From: JAKJEP01 sp964580995
GTDB lineage: Bacteria > Planctomycetota > Phycisphaerae > Sedimentisphaerales > SM23-30
DNA length: 22,454 nt
Assembly (NCBI GenBank): GCA_964580995.1
Contig: CAZOMV010000095.1
Coordinates: 1-22,454 of the forward strand
Direction of reading: 5' to 3'
Shown piece after piece: positions 10,501-16,327 of this stretch. Position 1 is the stretch's first letter; each line of letters starts with the position of its first letter. Position numbers and translations under genes: made by a program. The notes below the pieces were generated by a model, which made no database searches, was not told the origin of the DNA, and saw nothing but the letters and a program-made list of their open reading frames with translations.

Positions 10501-10631
10501 ATAATTTTGTTGTCCAACAGATAAGCTTTTACAAAACCATTATTTAGAATGGTTTCTGATTTGTCCGCAGCAAAACAAGACACCGGTAAAATGATCAGTG
10601 ACGCCGATAAAAATCGGGATAACCGGTTCAC
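7551..10631 (-). CDS. Secreted helical-barrel (six-hairpin) glycoside hydrolase candidate
   Basis: A 1026-residue protein from the GTG at 10631. This start gives an ordinary signal peptide (NRLSRFLSASLIILPVSCFA, cleavage near FA-ADK) and has AAGGGA 7 nt upstream. The ATG at 10679 adds 16 residues and has only a weak ribosome binding site. After an N-terminal beta-sandwich (to about 230), residues 240-850 are rich in Trp/Tyr helices like (alpha/alpha)6 six-hairpin glycosidases (GH63/78/94 types). Examples are FAWEQYPDYGAGG and the acidic stretch CQDWDGDIHDYGF (about 645-657). A beta-rich insert (about 395-500, AGKYYIEVL) interrupts this domain. The C-terminal beta-domain begins after LWLHPRLPSELEEM. 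I cannot place it in a named GH family. Rhamnosidase or another exo-glycosidase activity is inferred from context. It is the first gene of the leftward operon, 88 nt before the aminotransferase. Confidence 0.75.
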   Translation of the reverse strand: MNRLSRFLSASLIILPVSCFAADKSETILNNGFVKAYLLDNKIISLRLDAGGTGKYGPETIAGNGRLQGWGSIRLEDRKLIMENPKDRFIWDIPFFRSGYYDADLNLNYPSEKDTALAIHLCLPFRKLITSAGQVVFMEHFKRLPLGPYHQSLNVNNGGELVLFSEDRQNYDLRLTIPQVKTITYEIGEDFLRLKAVLPSDKPITLEVLPQGSLPSSLTPHSFPRVSFIPDFLVTHELTNKSISAGKLATELMQMGIYWYDDVMAMGEWGLGAVETHHLDHPRSWYLGRLREKLLKYMGNIGYDRFGHFGLLFAWEQYPDYGAGGLLNVPENNACWDMRMIHLGPQWIQQIATYVLATGDRSFLLSRRARWVSTDGAESQPICGEKAKDYDFVLSAGDVRLDNQKPETVFTLGQTFTAKNTFTKIMVRLGLLGGEPAKGRILFRDKPQGKILAQKSFILEPGQQDEMVAFPLPEPMSAGKYYIEVLDEKSVKGRYFGSSLYWWTDFESAYVEGEATSGPFLSGTLYDRLTVLFDYIFLHTGANRENLSFYQNDPNYNIPNHKSGRSGVGTENSYWEAAGGGYDAFAGLWYNASCSAMAELAEIVAKPQEAQRYRQLRERADQAYNRKYWHTIEDNGREFSRYYACQDWDGDIHDYGFSYYNLEAAFRGIPAPQQVRAILWWLDRGQWSSDGGATWKDDIYSIWEIAPPFNTIENHTWLNVTGTLPYMEVLSNGGTRCDIAARDLYVRAKYLSVDNMHERNKQILSRFASPDRLTGGRTFADPGGRGRWHFGPPWIDRADIEGFREIFPQNGVLASFQPKAYLGMELSAQGLWLHPRLPSELEEMKWEGLGYHGAVFDYHVKAVRTEVAVSSLQTEEPFVYTFRSFSPFNKIGICLSISPITMCRDRQASLTLEEKSAEGWREVAFNWYNHVQDNQWLWITAEKWLATDTPYRFRKHDIHIPAGEKITVKLNSQNQPLIRLVAEKTQMDIIPQPKASDSDFVIQGETALSILLEPGQKALLTKVTDP

Positions 10632-10638
10632 AAACAAA

Positions 10639-10644
10639 TCCCTT
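10639..10644 (-). promoter_or_regulatory. Ribosome binding site supporting a GTG start at 10631
   Basis: AAGGGA on the minus strand lies 7 nt before GTG (10629-10631). It favours this start over the ATG codons at 10679 and 10670, which have no good Shine-Dalgarno and would add a hydrophilic extension in front of the signal peptide. Confidence 0.55.
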
Positions 10645-10693
10645 ATGCTTTTTCCGTATATATATGACATAAATAACATCAGATCTCATTGAG

Positions 10694-10708
10694 TGATTAT
10701 TTTAATCA
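10694..10708. promoter_or_regulatory. Perfect palindrome TGATTATTTTAATCA, candidate DeoR operator
   Basis: A 15-bp perfect inverted repeat (TGATTA-TTT-TAATCA) in the AT-rich region between the two divergent operons. It lies just downstream of the predicted minus-strand promoter, so a bound repressor would block the glycosidase operon. The same TGATT-N5-AATCA form recurs at 19284-19298 in front of the GH106 and symporter genes. The adjacent DeoR-family gene is the obvious candidate binder; that link is inferred. Confidence 0.55.
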
Positions 10709-10720
10709 TCTATCATAAAT

Positions 10721-10749
10721 ATAATGATTGAATCAGTCATATTAGTCAA
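10721..10749 (-). promoter_or_regulatory. Predicted sigma70-type promoter of the leftward glycosidase operon
   Basis: Minus strand: TTGACT (10744-10749) as -35, then a 17-nt spacer, then CATTAT (10721-10726) as -10. Transcription would begin near 10714 and run into the operon whose first coding start is at 10631. An 11-bp palindrome, TGATTGAATCA (10725-10735), overlaps the -10/spacer, and the 15-bp palindrome at 10694-10708 would lie at about +6 to +20. Both positions suit repression. Confidence 0.45.
10725..10735. promoter_or_regulatory. Short palindrome TGATTGAATCA overlapping the promoter
   Basis: A 5-1-5 inverted repeat with the same TGATT/AATCA half-sites as the 15-bp palindromes but with a spacer of one base. 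It overlaps the predicted -10 of the minus-strand promoter. It may be a secondary site for the same regulator; the altered spacing makes this uncertain. Confidence 0.35.
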
Positions 10750-10765
10750 GAATATTATTTATTTT

Positions 10766-10783
10766 TTGCAAATATTTTTGCAA
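10766..10783. repeat. Inverted repeat TTGCAAA-TATT-TTTGCAA
   Basis: A perfect 7-4-7 inverted repeat midway between the two divergent operons and upstream of the minus-strand -35. It differs from the TGATT/AATCA palindromes, so a second transcription factor site is possible. The very AT-rich background means chance cannot be excluded. Confidence 0.35.
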
Positions 10784-10855
10784 TATCTTGTCAATATAGT
10801 ATTATAGATTAAAGATGGTATCATAAAAATGCATTATAAACCTTTATTTTATAAG

Positions 10856-10871
10856 TGATTAAAATTATTCA
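10856..10871. promoter_or_regulatory. Degenerate copy of the palindrome before the regulator gene
   Basis: TGATTA-AAAT-TATTCA, an imperfect inverted repeat (5 of 6 bases paired, spacer 4) ending 41 nt before the regulator start codon. It resembles the stronger palindrome at 10694-10708 and could mediate autoregulation. Low certainty because one half-site is altered and the spacing differs. Confidence 0.3.
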
Positions 10872-10912
10872 GTCAAGATGGATGAATAATGATCCATGCA
10901 AGGAACTAAGAG

Positions 10913-11671
10913 ATGGGAGTAGCCGATCAAGAAAGACAGGCCGGAATTGTGGAATATCTCCAGGAAGTAAACAAGGCTTCTGTCGCTGAATTAGCAAAAA
11001 ATTTTACTGCTTCCGAAGCAACCATTCGGCGGGATTTAACCAAGCTGGAAAGGCAAGGCCATATTTTCAAAATATACGGGGGAGCCAGGATTTCCAAATT
11101 CGAACTCAGTTATCAGGAAAGACTATCCAAACATACCACTGAAAAAAAACGGATTGGCCTGTACGCAGCCAATCTGGTCAAGCCTGACAGCAGTATTCTG
11201 CTTCATTCCGGGACCACCACCCAAAAAATTGCGGAAAACCTGAAGCAGCATCAGAACCTGACCGTGGTTACCTCCGGAATTTCCATTTTACAAGAGTTAG
11301 CAACTTGTGAAAATATATGTGTTTACCTGCTAGGCGGCCATTATCGGCCACAGACTCAGGATTTGGTAGGTTCCATACTGATCGATAACCTGAAACATTT
11401 TGCCGTGGATATCGCTTTTCTTTCTGTGGATGGTTTTGACCCGGCTTACGGTTTAAGTGCGATCGATCCCGATCAGGCCGTGGTGATAAGGGATTCCATA
11501 AAAATAGCGAAAAAAAAGATTGTGGTGGCGGACAGCAGTAAAGGTAACCGGCGGTCCCTGGCAAAAATTTGTCCGATCGAGGAGGTGGATATGCTCATAT
11601 CCGATACGGGACTCCACAAAGATGTTGTGCAGGAATTAAAGAAAAAGGGAGTAGCCGTGGAATTGGTTTAA
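10913..11671 (+). CDS. DeoR/GlpR-family transcriptional regulator
   Basis: A 252-residue protein of standard DeoR length. Residues about 6-57 are the winged helix-turn-helix (SVAELAKNFTASEATIRRDL, then the wing KIYGGA). The remainder is the sugar-phosphate-sensing DeoR C-terminal domain with HSGTTTQKIAENL as the phosphate-binding loop, FLSVDGFDPAYGLSA, and VVADSSKGNR. Family members are usually repressors released by a phosphorylated sugar intermediate, here probably the rhamnulokinase product. The start has AAGGA 8 nt upstream. It heads the rightward operon, 43 nt before the kinase, and faces the glycosidase operon. The likely targets are the TGATT-N5-AATCA palindromes at 10694 and 19284, with a degenerate copy before its own start (10856-10871, TGATTA-AAAT-TATTCA) suggesting autoregulation. 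Those targets are inferred; the family call is firm. Confidence 0.92.
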   Translation: MGVADQERQAGIVEYLQEVNKASVAELAKNFTASEATIRRDLTKLERQGHIFKIYGGARISKFELSYQERLSKHTTEKKRIGLYAANLVKPDSSILLHSGTTTQKIAENLKQHQNLTVVTSGISILQELATCENICVYLLGGHYRPQTQDLVGSILIDNLKHFAVDIAFLSVDGFDPAYGLSAIDPDQAVVIRDSIKIAKKKIVVADSSKGNRRSLAKICPIEEVDMLISDTGLHKDVVQELKKKGVAVELV

Positions 11672-11714
11672 TACGGATTATTTGGCGTTCCTATTGACCA
11701 GCCGGGAGTAAAGA

Positions 11715-13211
11715 TTGAAACCAACGCAGGATTTTTTGGCATTGGATGTGGGGGCAACCAGCGGCAGGGCGGTTATCGGCAAATTTGACGGGCACCTGCT
11801 GCAACTCCAGGAAGTTCATCGTTTTCGTAACGGACCGGTAAAAAAAGAGGATGGACTCTATTGGAATTTCCCGGCCCTTTTGAAGGAAGTAGATACGGCC
11901 CTGCAGCGGGCCTCCGCCGAATCGCAGCATATCGTCAGCCTCGGCTGTGATGCCTGGGGGCTTGATCATGGCTTTCTGGATAAAGCAGGACTGCTTCTGG
12001 ATTGGCCGTATTGTTATCAGGATCCCAGAACCGGGGGGATCCAACCAGAAATGGAATCCCGTATCCCTCGCCGGGAGTTGTTTTGCCGGACGGCCGCTCC
12101 TCATCTATCGATTTCCACGCTCTGCCAATTATTGGCTACCCGACAAAACCGCCCGGATCTCTTGCACGGTGCGGATTGCCTGTTATTTATTCCGGATTTG
12201 ATTCACCATTATCTTACGGGGCAAAAGGTTACCGAGCTAAGCATGGCCTCCACTTCCCAGCTTGTTTCGTGGGCAAATAATCAGTGGGATATGGACATCA
12301 TGGATCGGTTTGATCTACCCCGCTCTCTTTTTCCGGAGATCAAATTGGCTTCCGAAAAGATAGGTTCTCTTCAAAAAGAAGTGACAAGGCGTTTGCAAAT
12401 ACCGGAATGGGATCTTCATCTGCCCGCCTGTCATGATACCGCTTCCGCCGTGGTAACCGCTCCCTTGGATTCGCCGGCAGATGCCGTCCTTAGTTCGGGG
12501 ACTTGGTCAATGCTGGGAATACTGGTTGATCAGCCGATTGGTTCTGAAGAGGCGGCGGCCGCAGGGTATGGCAGTTATAAAATCCCCGGCAGCGGTTGGG
12601 CATTTATGGGGGGGATCATGGGCTTGTGGTTTCTGGAACGTTTTCGCCGGGAAGAACGGCTGGCAGCTCCGGAAGCACTGATCGAAGGGGCGGGAAAAGC
12701 CCCTTCCCTTACTAGTTTATTTGATCCGCAGAATACATTTTTTACTCAGGCCCCTTCCCTGCGAAGTGCATTAATCCGTTGGTATCAAGCGACCCGGCAG
12801 AAAGTACCCGAAACGAAGGAGGCTTTTATACGTTCCATACTGGAAAGTCTGGCCCTGTTTTATCAGGAGTCGCTTGAGCGGATATCCCGTTTTGCCGCCC
12901 GCAAGATCAACCGGATCGTGATTGTCGGAGGGGGTTCTCAAAACCGTTTATTGAACCAACTTACTGCCAATGCCTGTGGCATCCCCGTGGTTACAGCCGT
13001 AGCGGAAGCAACCGCCGCTGGGAATATTCTCATGCAGATGGCGGGCTGCGGCCTGTTATCTTCACCGGATGAGATTCGCTCGCTTGGTATGCGTTCCTGG
13101 CCCTGTACGGTATATGAACCGCAAGAGCAAAGTATGTGGCAGGAAGCCCGGCAACGATTTGCCGGAATCCAATCGGAAACCATCGGGGAAAAAGCCTACG
13201 AGAGGGTGTAG
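11715..13211 (+). CDS. rhaB: Rhamnulokinase (FGGY family)
   Basis: A 498-residue kinase that phosphorylates L-rhamnulose at C1 with ATP. The N-terminal ATP-grasp start is DVGATSGRAV (11-20). Further FGGY/RhaB features are GCDAWGLDHGFLD, YCYQDPRT, MPD-like IPDLIHHYLTG, the catalytic-aspartate motif CHDTASAVV (about 239-247), LSSGTWSMLG (about 260), IMGLWFLER and the nucleotide-binding IVGGGSQNRLLNQL (about 402). These match E. coli RhaB closely in order and length. The start is TTG at 11715, with GGGAG 6 nt upstream and no in-frame ATG before the conserved DVGATSG. The gene is followed by a single base before the next start codon, so translation is probably coupled. Its presence is the strongest pointer to L-rhamnose, or a close 6-deoxy sugar, as substrate. 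Confidence 0.92.
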   Translation: MKPTQDFLALDVGATSGRAVIGKFDGHLLQLQEVHRFRNGPVKKEDGLYWNFPALLKEVDTALQRASAESQHIVSLGCDAWGLDHGFLDKAGLLLDWPYCYQDPRTGGIQPEMESRIPRRELFCRTAAPHLSISTLCQLLATRQNRPDLLHGADCLLFIPDLIHHYLTGQKVTELSMASTSQLVSWANNQWDMDIMDRFDLPRSLFPEIKLASEKIGSLQKEVTRRLQIPEWDLHLPACHDTASAVVTAPLDSPADAVLSSGTWSMLGILVDQPIGSEEAAAAGYGSYKIPGSGWAFMGGIMGLWFLERFRREERLAAPEALIEGAGKAPSLTSLFDPQNTFFTQAPSLRSALIRWYQATRQKVPETKEAFIRSILESLALFYQESLERISRFAARKINRIVIVGGGSQNRLLNQLTANACGIPVVTAVAEATAAGNILMQMAGCGLLSSPDEIRSLGMRSWPCTVYEPQEQSMWQEARQRFAGIQSETIGEKAYERV

Positions 13212-13212
13212 A

Positions 13213-14031
13213 ATGGAAAATCCGGTAGTCGAGATTGAGAAACAATTTGAGCAAGAGGTAAGCAAGCTGCATCCTTACGATGCTTCCGTGTGGCTGGGAT
13301 ATACCGCCAAAGGCCGAATAGTCTATCGGGATATTTCCAGCCTTCAGGCCGCCTTGTCCCGGCAACAGATAAAAAATGCCTTGATTTCCCACACCATGGG
13401 CGAATTATATGATGTGGCTCTCAGCAATGAAATCTTGAAACAAGCACTGAAAGAACAGGCTGGTTTTGGGGGTGTCATGACTTTGCTGCCGGAGGGAACC
13501 GGCGAAATAGAAAATCTTTCCAACTACATAGAAAAAGGAATAGAAGCGGGAATGCGGGCGGCCCGACTTTTTCCCAAATCGCATCGGTTTTCACTCACAT
13601 CTCCCAACATTCCATCTTTATTGACCACTCTCGAAAACCTGGGCATGCCGCTTTTTATTCCCATCGGGGAAACCCATTGGGAGCAAATGGCTGCCATTGC
13701 CGGGCACTATCCGCGTTTGGCGATCCTGCTGGAAGGTGTCGGCCATCACGAATATTTAAACAACCGGACCTGTTTGCCCTGGCTGGTGGAGAGGCCCAAT
13801 TTGCTGGTTCCCACTCATAACCAATTATTATGCGGCGGGCTGGAACTGATGGTTGATCAGTTGGGACCTCATCGGATTTTCTTTGCCTCGAACCAGCCGA
13901 TGGACGATCCCGCCGCCGGTTTGTCACTCCTGGTGTATAATGATCTGGCTCCGGCCATACGGCGGCAGATTGCGCACGGCAACCTGAAAAAGCTCATCGC
14001 AGGGGTTGGCCGCGGAGGGTACTTTGCATGA
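13213..14031 (+). CDS. Amidohydrolase-fold protein without metal ligands (probable pseudo-enzyme)
   Basis: 272 residues, the same length as the next gene's product and apparently its paralogue. Alignable TIM-barrel landmarks are present but every metal or catalytic residue of the partner is replaced. DVHTHLG becomes DASVWLG (23-29), KIHP becomes RLFP (118-121), the GHAG strand becomes EGVG (174-177), and YGTDAN becomes FASNQP (224-229). It is therefore unlikely to hydrolyse anything alone, and a structural or regulatory partner of the following protein is the simplest idea. Start: ATG at 13213, one base after the rhaB stop; an in-frame ATG at 13069 lies inside rhaB and is rejected. It overlaps the next gene by 4 bases (ATGA), implying translational coupling and near 1:1 synthesis. 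Fold assignment is by similarity to the neighbour; the function is not recognised. Confidence 0.7.
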   Translation: MENPVVEIEKQFEQEVSKLHPYDASVWLGYTAKGRIVYRDISSLQAALSRQQIKNALISHTMGELYDVALSNEILKQALKEQAGFGGVMTLLPEGTGEIENLSNYIEKGIEAGMRAARLFPKSHRFSLTSPNIPSLLTTLENLGMPLFIPIGETHWEQMAAIAGHYPRLAILLEGVGHHEYLNNRTCLPWLVERPNLLVPTHNQLLCGGLELMVDQLGPHRIFFASNQPMDDPAAGLSLLVYNDLAPAIRRQIAHGNLKKLIAGVGRGGYFA

Positions 14032-14846
14032 AGAATCCCTACATCATTGATGTGCATACCCATCTGGGCAGGACGCGGGAGTTTCGAGCCTATTGGGGAA
14101 GTCTGGAAGATTTTATTCATCTCATGGATCTGACCCATACGCAATTGTCGGTATTTGCGCCGATGCCCTTGCTGGCCCGCCAATTTGAGCTGGGGTATGA
14201 ATTGGCGGTTGAAAGTTTGAGGCAGTACCCGGACCGCCTGCGGGCGTATATGGTATTTGATCCCAACTGGGGCGATATTTCGCTGGAGTTGATGGAGAAA
14301 TACCGAAGCGTTCCCGGTTTTGTTGGCATAAAAATTCATCCGACGATGCATAGCGTAGCGCCGGATGATTCCCGCTATCGGCCGCTGTGGGAATTTGCGG
14401 AAACATATCGCCTGGTGGTTTTGTCGCATACCTGGAGTCCCGACCCTCTCAATCCTGCTCAAAACCTGTCCACGCCGGATCGTTTTGCGTCCATCCTGCA
14501 ACAGTATCCGCACATGAATTTGATAGTGGGACATGCCGGCGGCCGCGAAGTGGGAAACCGGCTGGCGGTCGAGCTGCTGAAACATCATGCCAATTGCTGG
14601 CTGGACATCTCCGGAGACAGCTTTGGGCTGGGCCAACTCGAATGGATGGCCGGTGAGGTGGGTGTGGACCGGATTTTGTATGGAACCGATGCGAATTGGA
14701 TCGAACCGCGTTACCAACTGGGCCATGTGCTCAAGGCCCGGCTATCGGCGGAAGATCGATACAAAATATTCCGCACCAATGCCCTGACTCTCTTCGGAAA
14801 TTCAATCGTGGAGAAGCTGTCATTCGATGCCGAAGGGAAAGCGTAA
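14028..14846 (+). CDS. Amidohydrolase family (Amidohydro_2) metal-dependent hydrolase
   Basis: 272 residues, a TIM-barrel amidohydrolase with all typical ligands visible: H10 and H12 (DVHTHLG), K102/H104 (GIKIHP), H134 (LSHTW), H169 (GHAGG) and D221 (YGTDANW). The Amidohydro_2 family includes lactonases, decarboxylases and other hydrolases of small carbonyl compounds, so a sugar-lactone or deoxy-sugar-acid step is possible but not shown. Its ATG overlaps the stop of the preceding non-catalytic paralogue. The strict equality of length, the coupling and the complementary loss of active-site residues suggest a hetero-oligomer. It lies 48 nt before the isomerase gene in the rightward operon. No signal peptide is seen; it is probably cytoplasmic. 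Confidence 0.82.
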   Translation: MKNPYIIDVHTHLGRTREFRAYWGSLEDFIHLMDLTHTQLSVFAPMPLLARQFELGYELAVESLRQYPDRLRAYMVFDPNWGDISLELMEKYRSVPGFVGIKIHPTMHSVAPDDSRYRPLWEFAETYRLVVLSHTWSPDPLNPAQNLSTPDRFASILQQYPHMNLIVGHAGGREVGNRLAVELLKHHANCWLDISGDSFGLGQLEWMAGEVGVDRILYGTDANWIEPRYQLGHVLKARLSAEDRYKIFRTNALTLFGNSIVEKLSFDAEGKA

Positions 14847-14894
14847 AAATAAAGCAATAACCTTTCACCCTTGAGATATGAGGAAAGGGATTCC

Positions 14895-16313
14895 ATGTTA
14901 GAGCATCTGATCAATCCGAAACCGAAAATTGCCGTGCTGGGCACTTATCTGGATTTATATGATACGGCCTGTCCGGAACACCGGAATCGAATGCAGGCCT
15001 ATCTGCAAAATACCTTACTCCATTTATCTCCGGATGTTTCCATCCATGCGGTCGAGATTCAGACCCGGGAAAAGGGCGTTGCCCAATTTGTACAGAATGC
15101 CGAGGAGGCGAAAGTCGATGCGATCCTGGTCATGAGCCTGGGCTATACCAATAGTCTGGCGGTGGTCGGGCCTCTGGCGGCCACCCGGCTTCCCCTGGTT
15201 CTTTTGAATAGTCAGGCGGCGGCAAAAGTAACAGCCGAATTCACCCTGCAGGATTTGATGGATAATCATGGCTTGCAGGGAATCCAGGATCTGGCCTGCG
15301 TATTAGTCAGAAGGAAAAAACCTTTTGAGATCGTAACCGGATTGCTGGATCAGCCGGATACGAAAGAGGAACTCCTGGATTATCTGGTTGCCGCCCGCGC
15401 CGGGCGTCAGATCCGAAATTCGCATATCGCCTATATGGGGGAGGCCATGTGGGGCATGGGAGATGCCCAGTTTAACCAGGATAGCCTGGCTCACACATTT
15501 GGGATTCAGATTCACTGCCTTTCTCCGGAATGTCTGGTGCAGGCGTCCAGAGAAGCAAGGCAAGAGCAACTGGATGAGATACGGTCGTTCGATCAGAAAC
15601 ATTTTGACATGGATCCGGCCGTTTCCCGGGAAGATCATGAGCGTTCTGCCCGGCTGGAAATTGGATTGCGTACAATAGTGGAGCAGCATAAATTATCCGG
15701 CTTAACTTTCAGTTTTGATGCGATGGCACGTTTTCCGGGTATGGAAACCATTCCGTTTATGGCGATCATTAAGTTGATGGGAGAGGGGCTGGCCTATGCC
15801 GGAGAGGGGGATTTATTGGCCACTGCGGGAGGAATCATGGCCCACTGCTTATGTGGGGACGTCTGCTTTACCGAAATGTACACCATGGATTTCCAGGCCA
15901 ACGCCGTCTGGAATACCCATATGGCCGAATGCAACTGGAAAATGGCTCGCAAAGACACGAAACCTCAATTCCTGATTCGCCAATTCTCCCTGGCAGAATG
16001 CAAACCGTTTTCCTCTCTGTATTTTGGTTTGGAGCCAGGAGAAGTGACTTTATTTGATTTCACGGTAACGGCGGAAGGAAAATTTCATTTTATCGTCCTG
16101 GAAGGTTGCATTGACGACTTTCCGGCGGTGAGGGATATGGACAGGCCCAATTTTAAGCTGAAGTTTTCCCGGGATATCCGGTCGATTCTGAATGAATACA
16201 GCCATTTGGGCGGAACGCACCACCTGAACCTGGTGTTCGGCCGGCAGGAAAGAAAATTCAGGACCCTGGCCAGGCAATTTAACTGTCCTTATTCGTACAT
16301 TCACACCGATTGA
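14895..16313 (+). CDS. L-arabinose isomerase-family sugar isomerase
   Basis: 472 residues from the ATG at 14895, which has GAGGAAAGG 6 nt upstream; a TTG at 14871 in frame is less likely. The AraA/FucI-fold landmarks are present. In particular the four manganese ligands of AraA appear conserved: E304 (GEGDLL), E327 (FTEMYT), H342 (NTHMAE) and H442 (GGTHHL), in the same order and spacing as E306, E333, H350 and H450 of the E. coli enzyme. It should convert an aldose to a ketose. Sharing an operon with rhamnulokinase suggests it supplies the kinase substrate, which would make it a stand-in for the structurally unrelated RhaA. The sequence does not identify the sugar; L-arabinose, L-fucose-like or L-rhamnose substrates are all possible. 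It is the last gene of the rightward operon and converges on the GH106 gene 14 nt away. Confidence 0.8.
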   Translation: MLEHLINPKPKIAVLGTYLDLYDTACPEHRNRMQAYLQNTLLHLSPDVSIHAVEIQTREKGVAQFVQNAEEAKVDAILVMSLGYTNSLAVVGPLAATRLPLVLLNSQAAAKVTAEFTLQDLMDNHGLQGIQDLACVLVRRKKPFEIVTGLLDQPDTKEELLDYLVAARAGRQIRNSHIAYMGEAMWGMGDAQFNQDSLAHTFGIQIHCLSPECLVQASREARQEQLDEIRSFDQKHFDMDPAVSREDHERSARLEIGLRTIVEQHKLSGLTFSFDAMARFPGMETIPFMAIIKLMGEGLAYAGEGDLLATAGGIMAHCLCGDVCFTEMYTMDFQANAVWNTHMAECNWKMARKDTKPQFLIRQFSLAECKPFSSLYFGLEPGEVTLFDFTVTAEGKFHFIVLEGCIDDFPAVRDMDRPNFKLKFSRDIRSILNEYSHLGGTHHLNLVFGRQERKFRTLARQFNCPYSYIHTD

Positions 16314-16327
16314 TATGCCGATTCTGG

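Noticed and set aside
10566..10575. Possible lipoprotein signal in the helical-barrel glycosidase (LPVSC).
   Set aside because: The residue three before the cysteine is proline rather than Leu/Val/Ile, so an ordinary signal peptidase I site at FA-ADK is more likely.
10667..10679. ATG starts at 10679 and 10670 for the helical-barrel glycosidase.
   Set aside because: Neither has a good Shine-Dalgarno, and both place a hydrophilic extension before the signal peptide; GTG at 10631 has AAGGGA at 7 nt. They remain possible.
13069..13212. In-frame ATG at 13069 giving a longer form of the first amidohydrolase-fold protein.
   Set aside because: The extension lies entirely inside rhaB in another frame and is Arg/Lys/Pro-rich shadow sequence. 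The ATG at 13213 directly after the rhaB stop gives a protein of the same length as its paralogue.
13869..14726. A 285-codon minus-strand ORF across the two amidohydrolase-fold genes.
   Set aside because: Both forward genes show family motifs and coupled starts; the antisense frame shows none.
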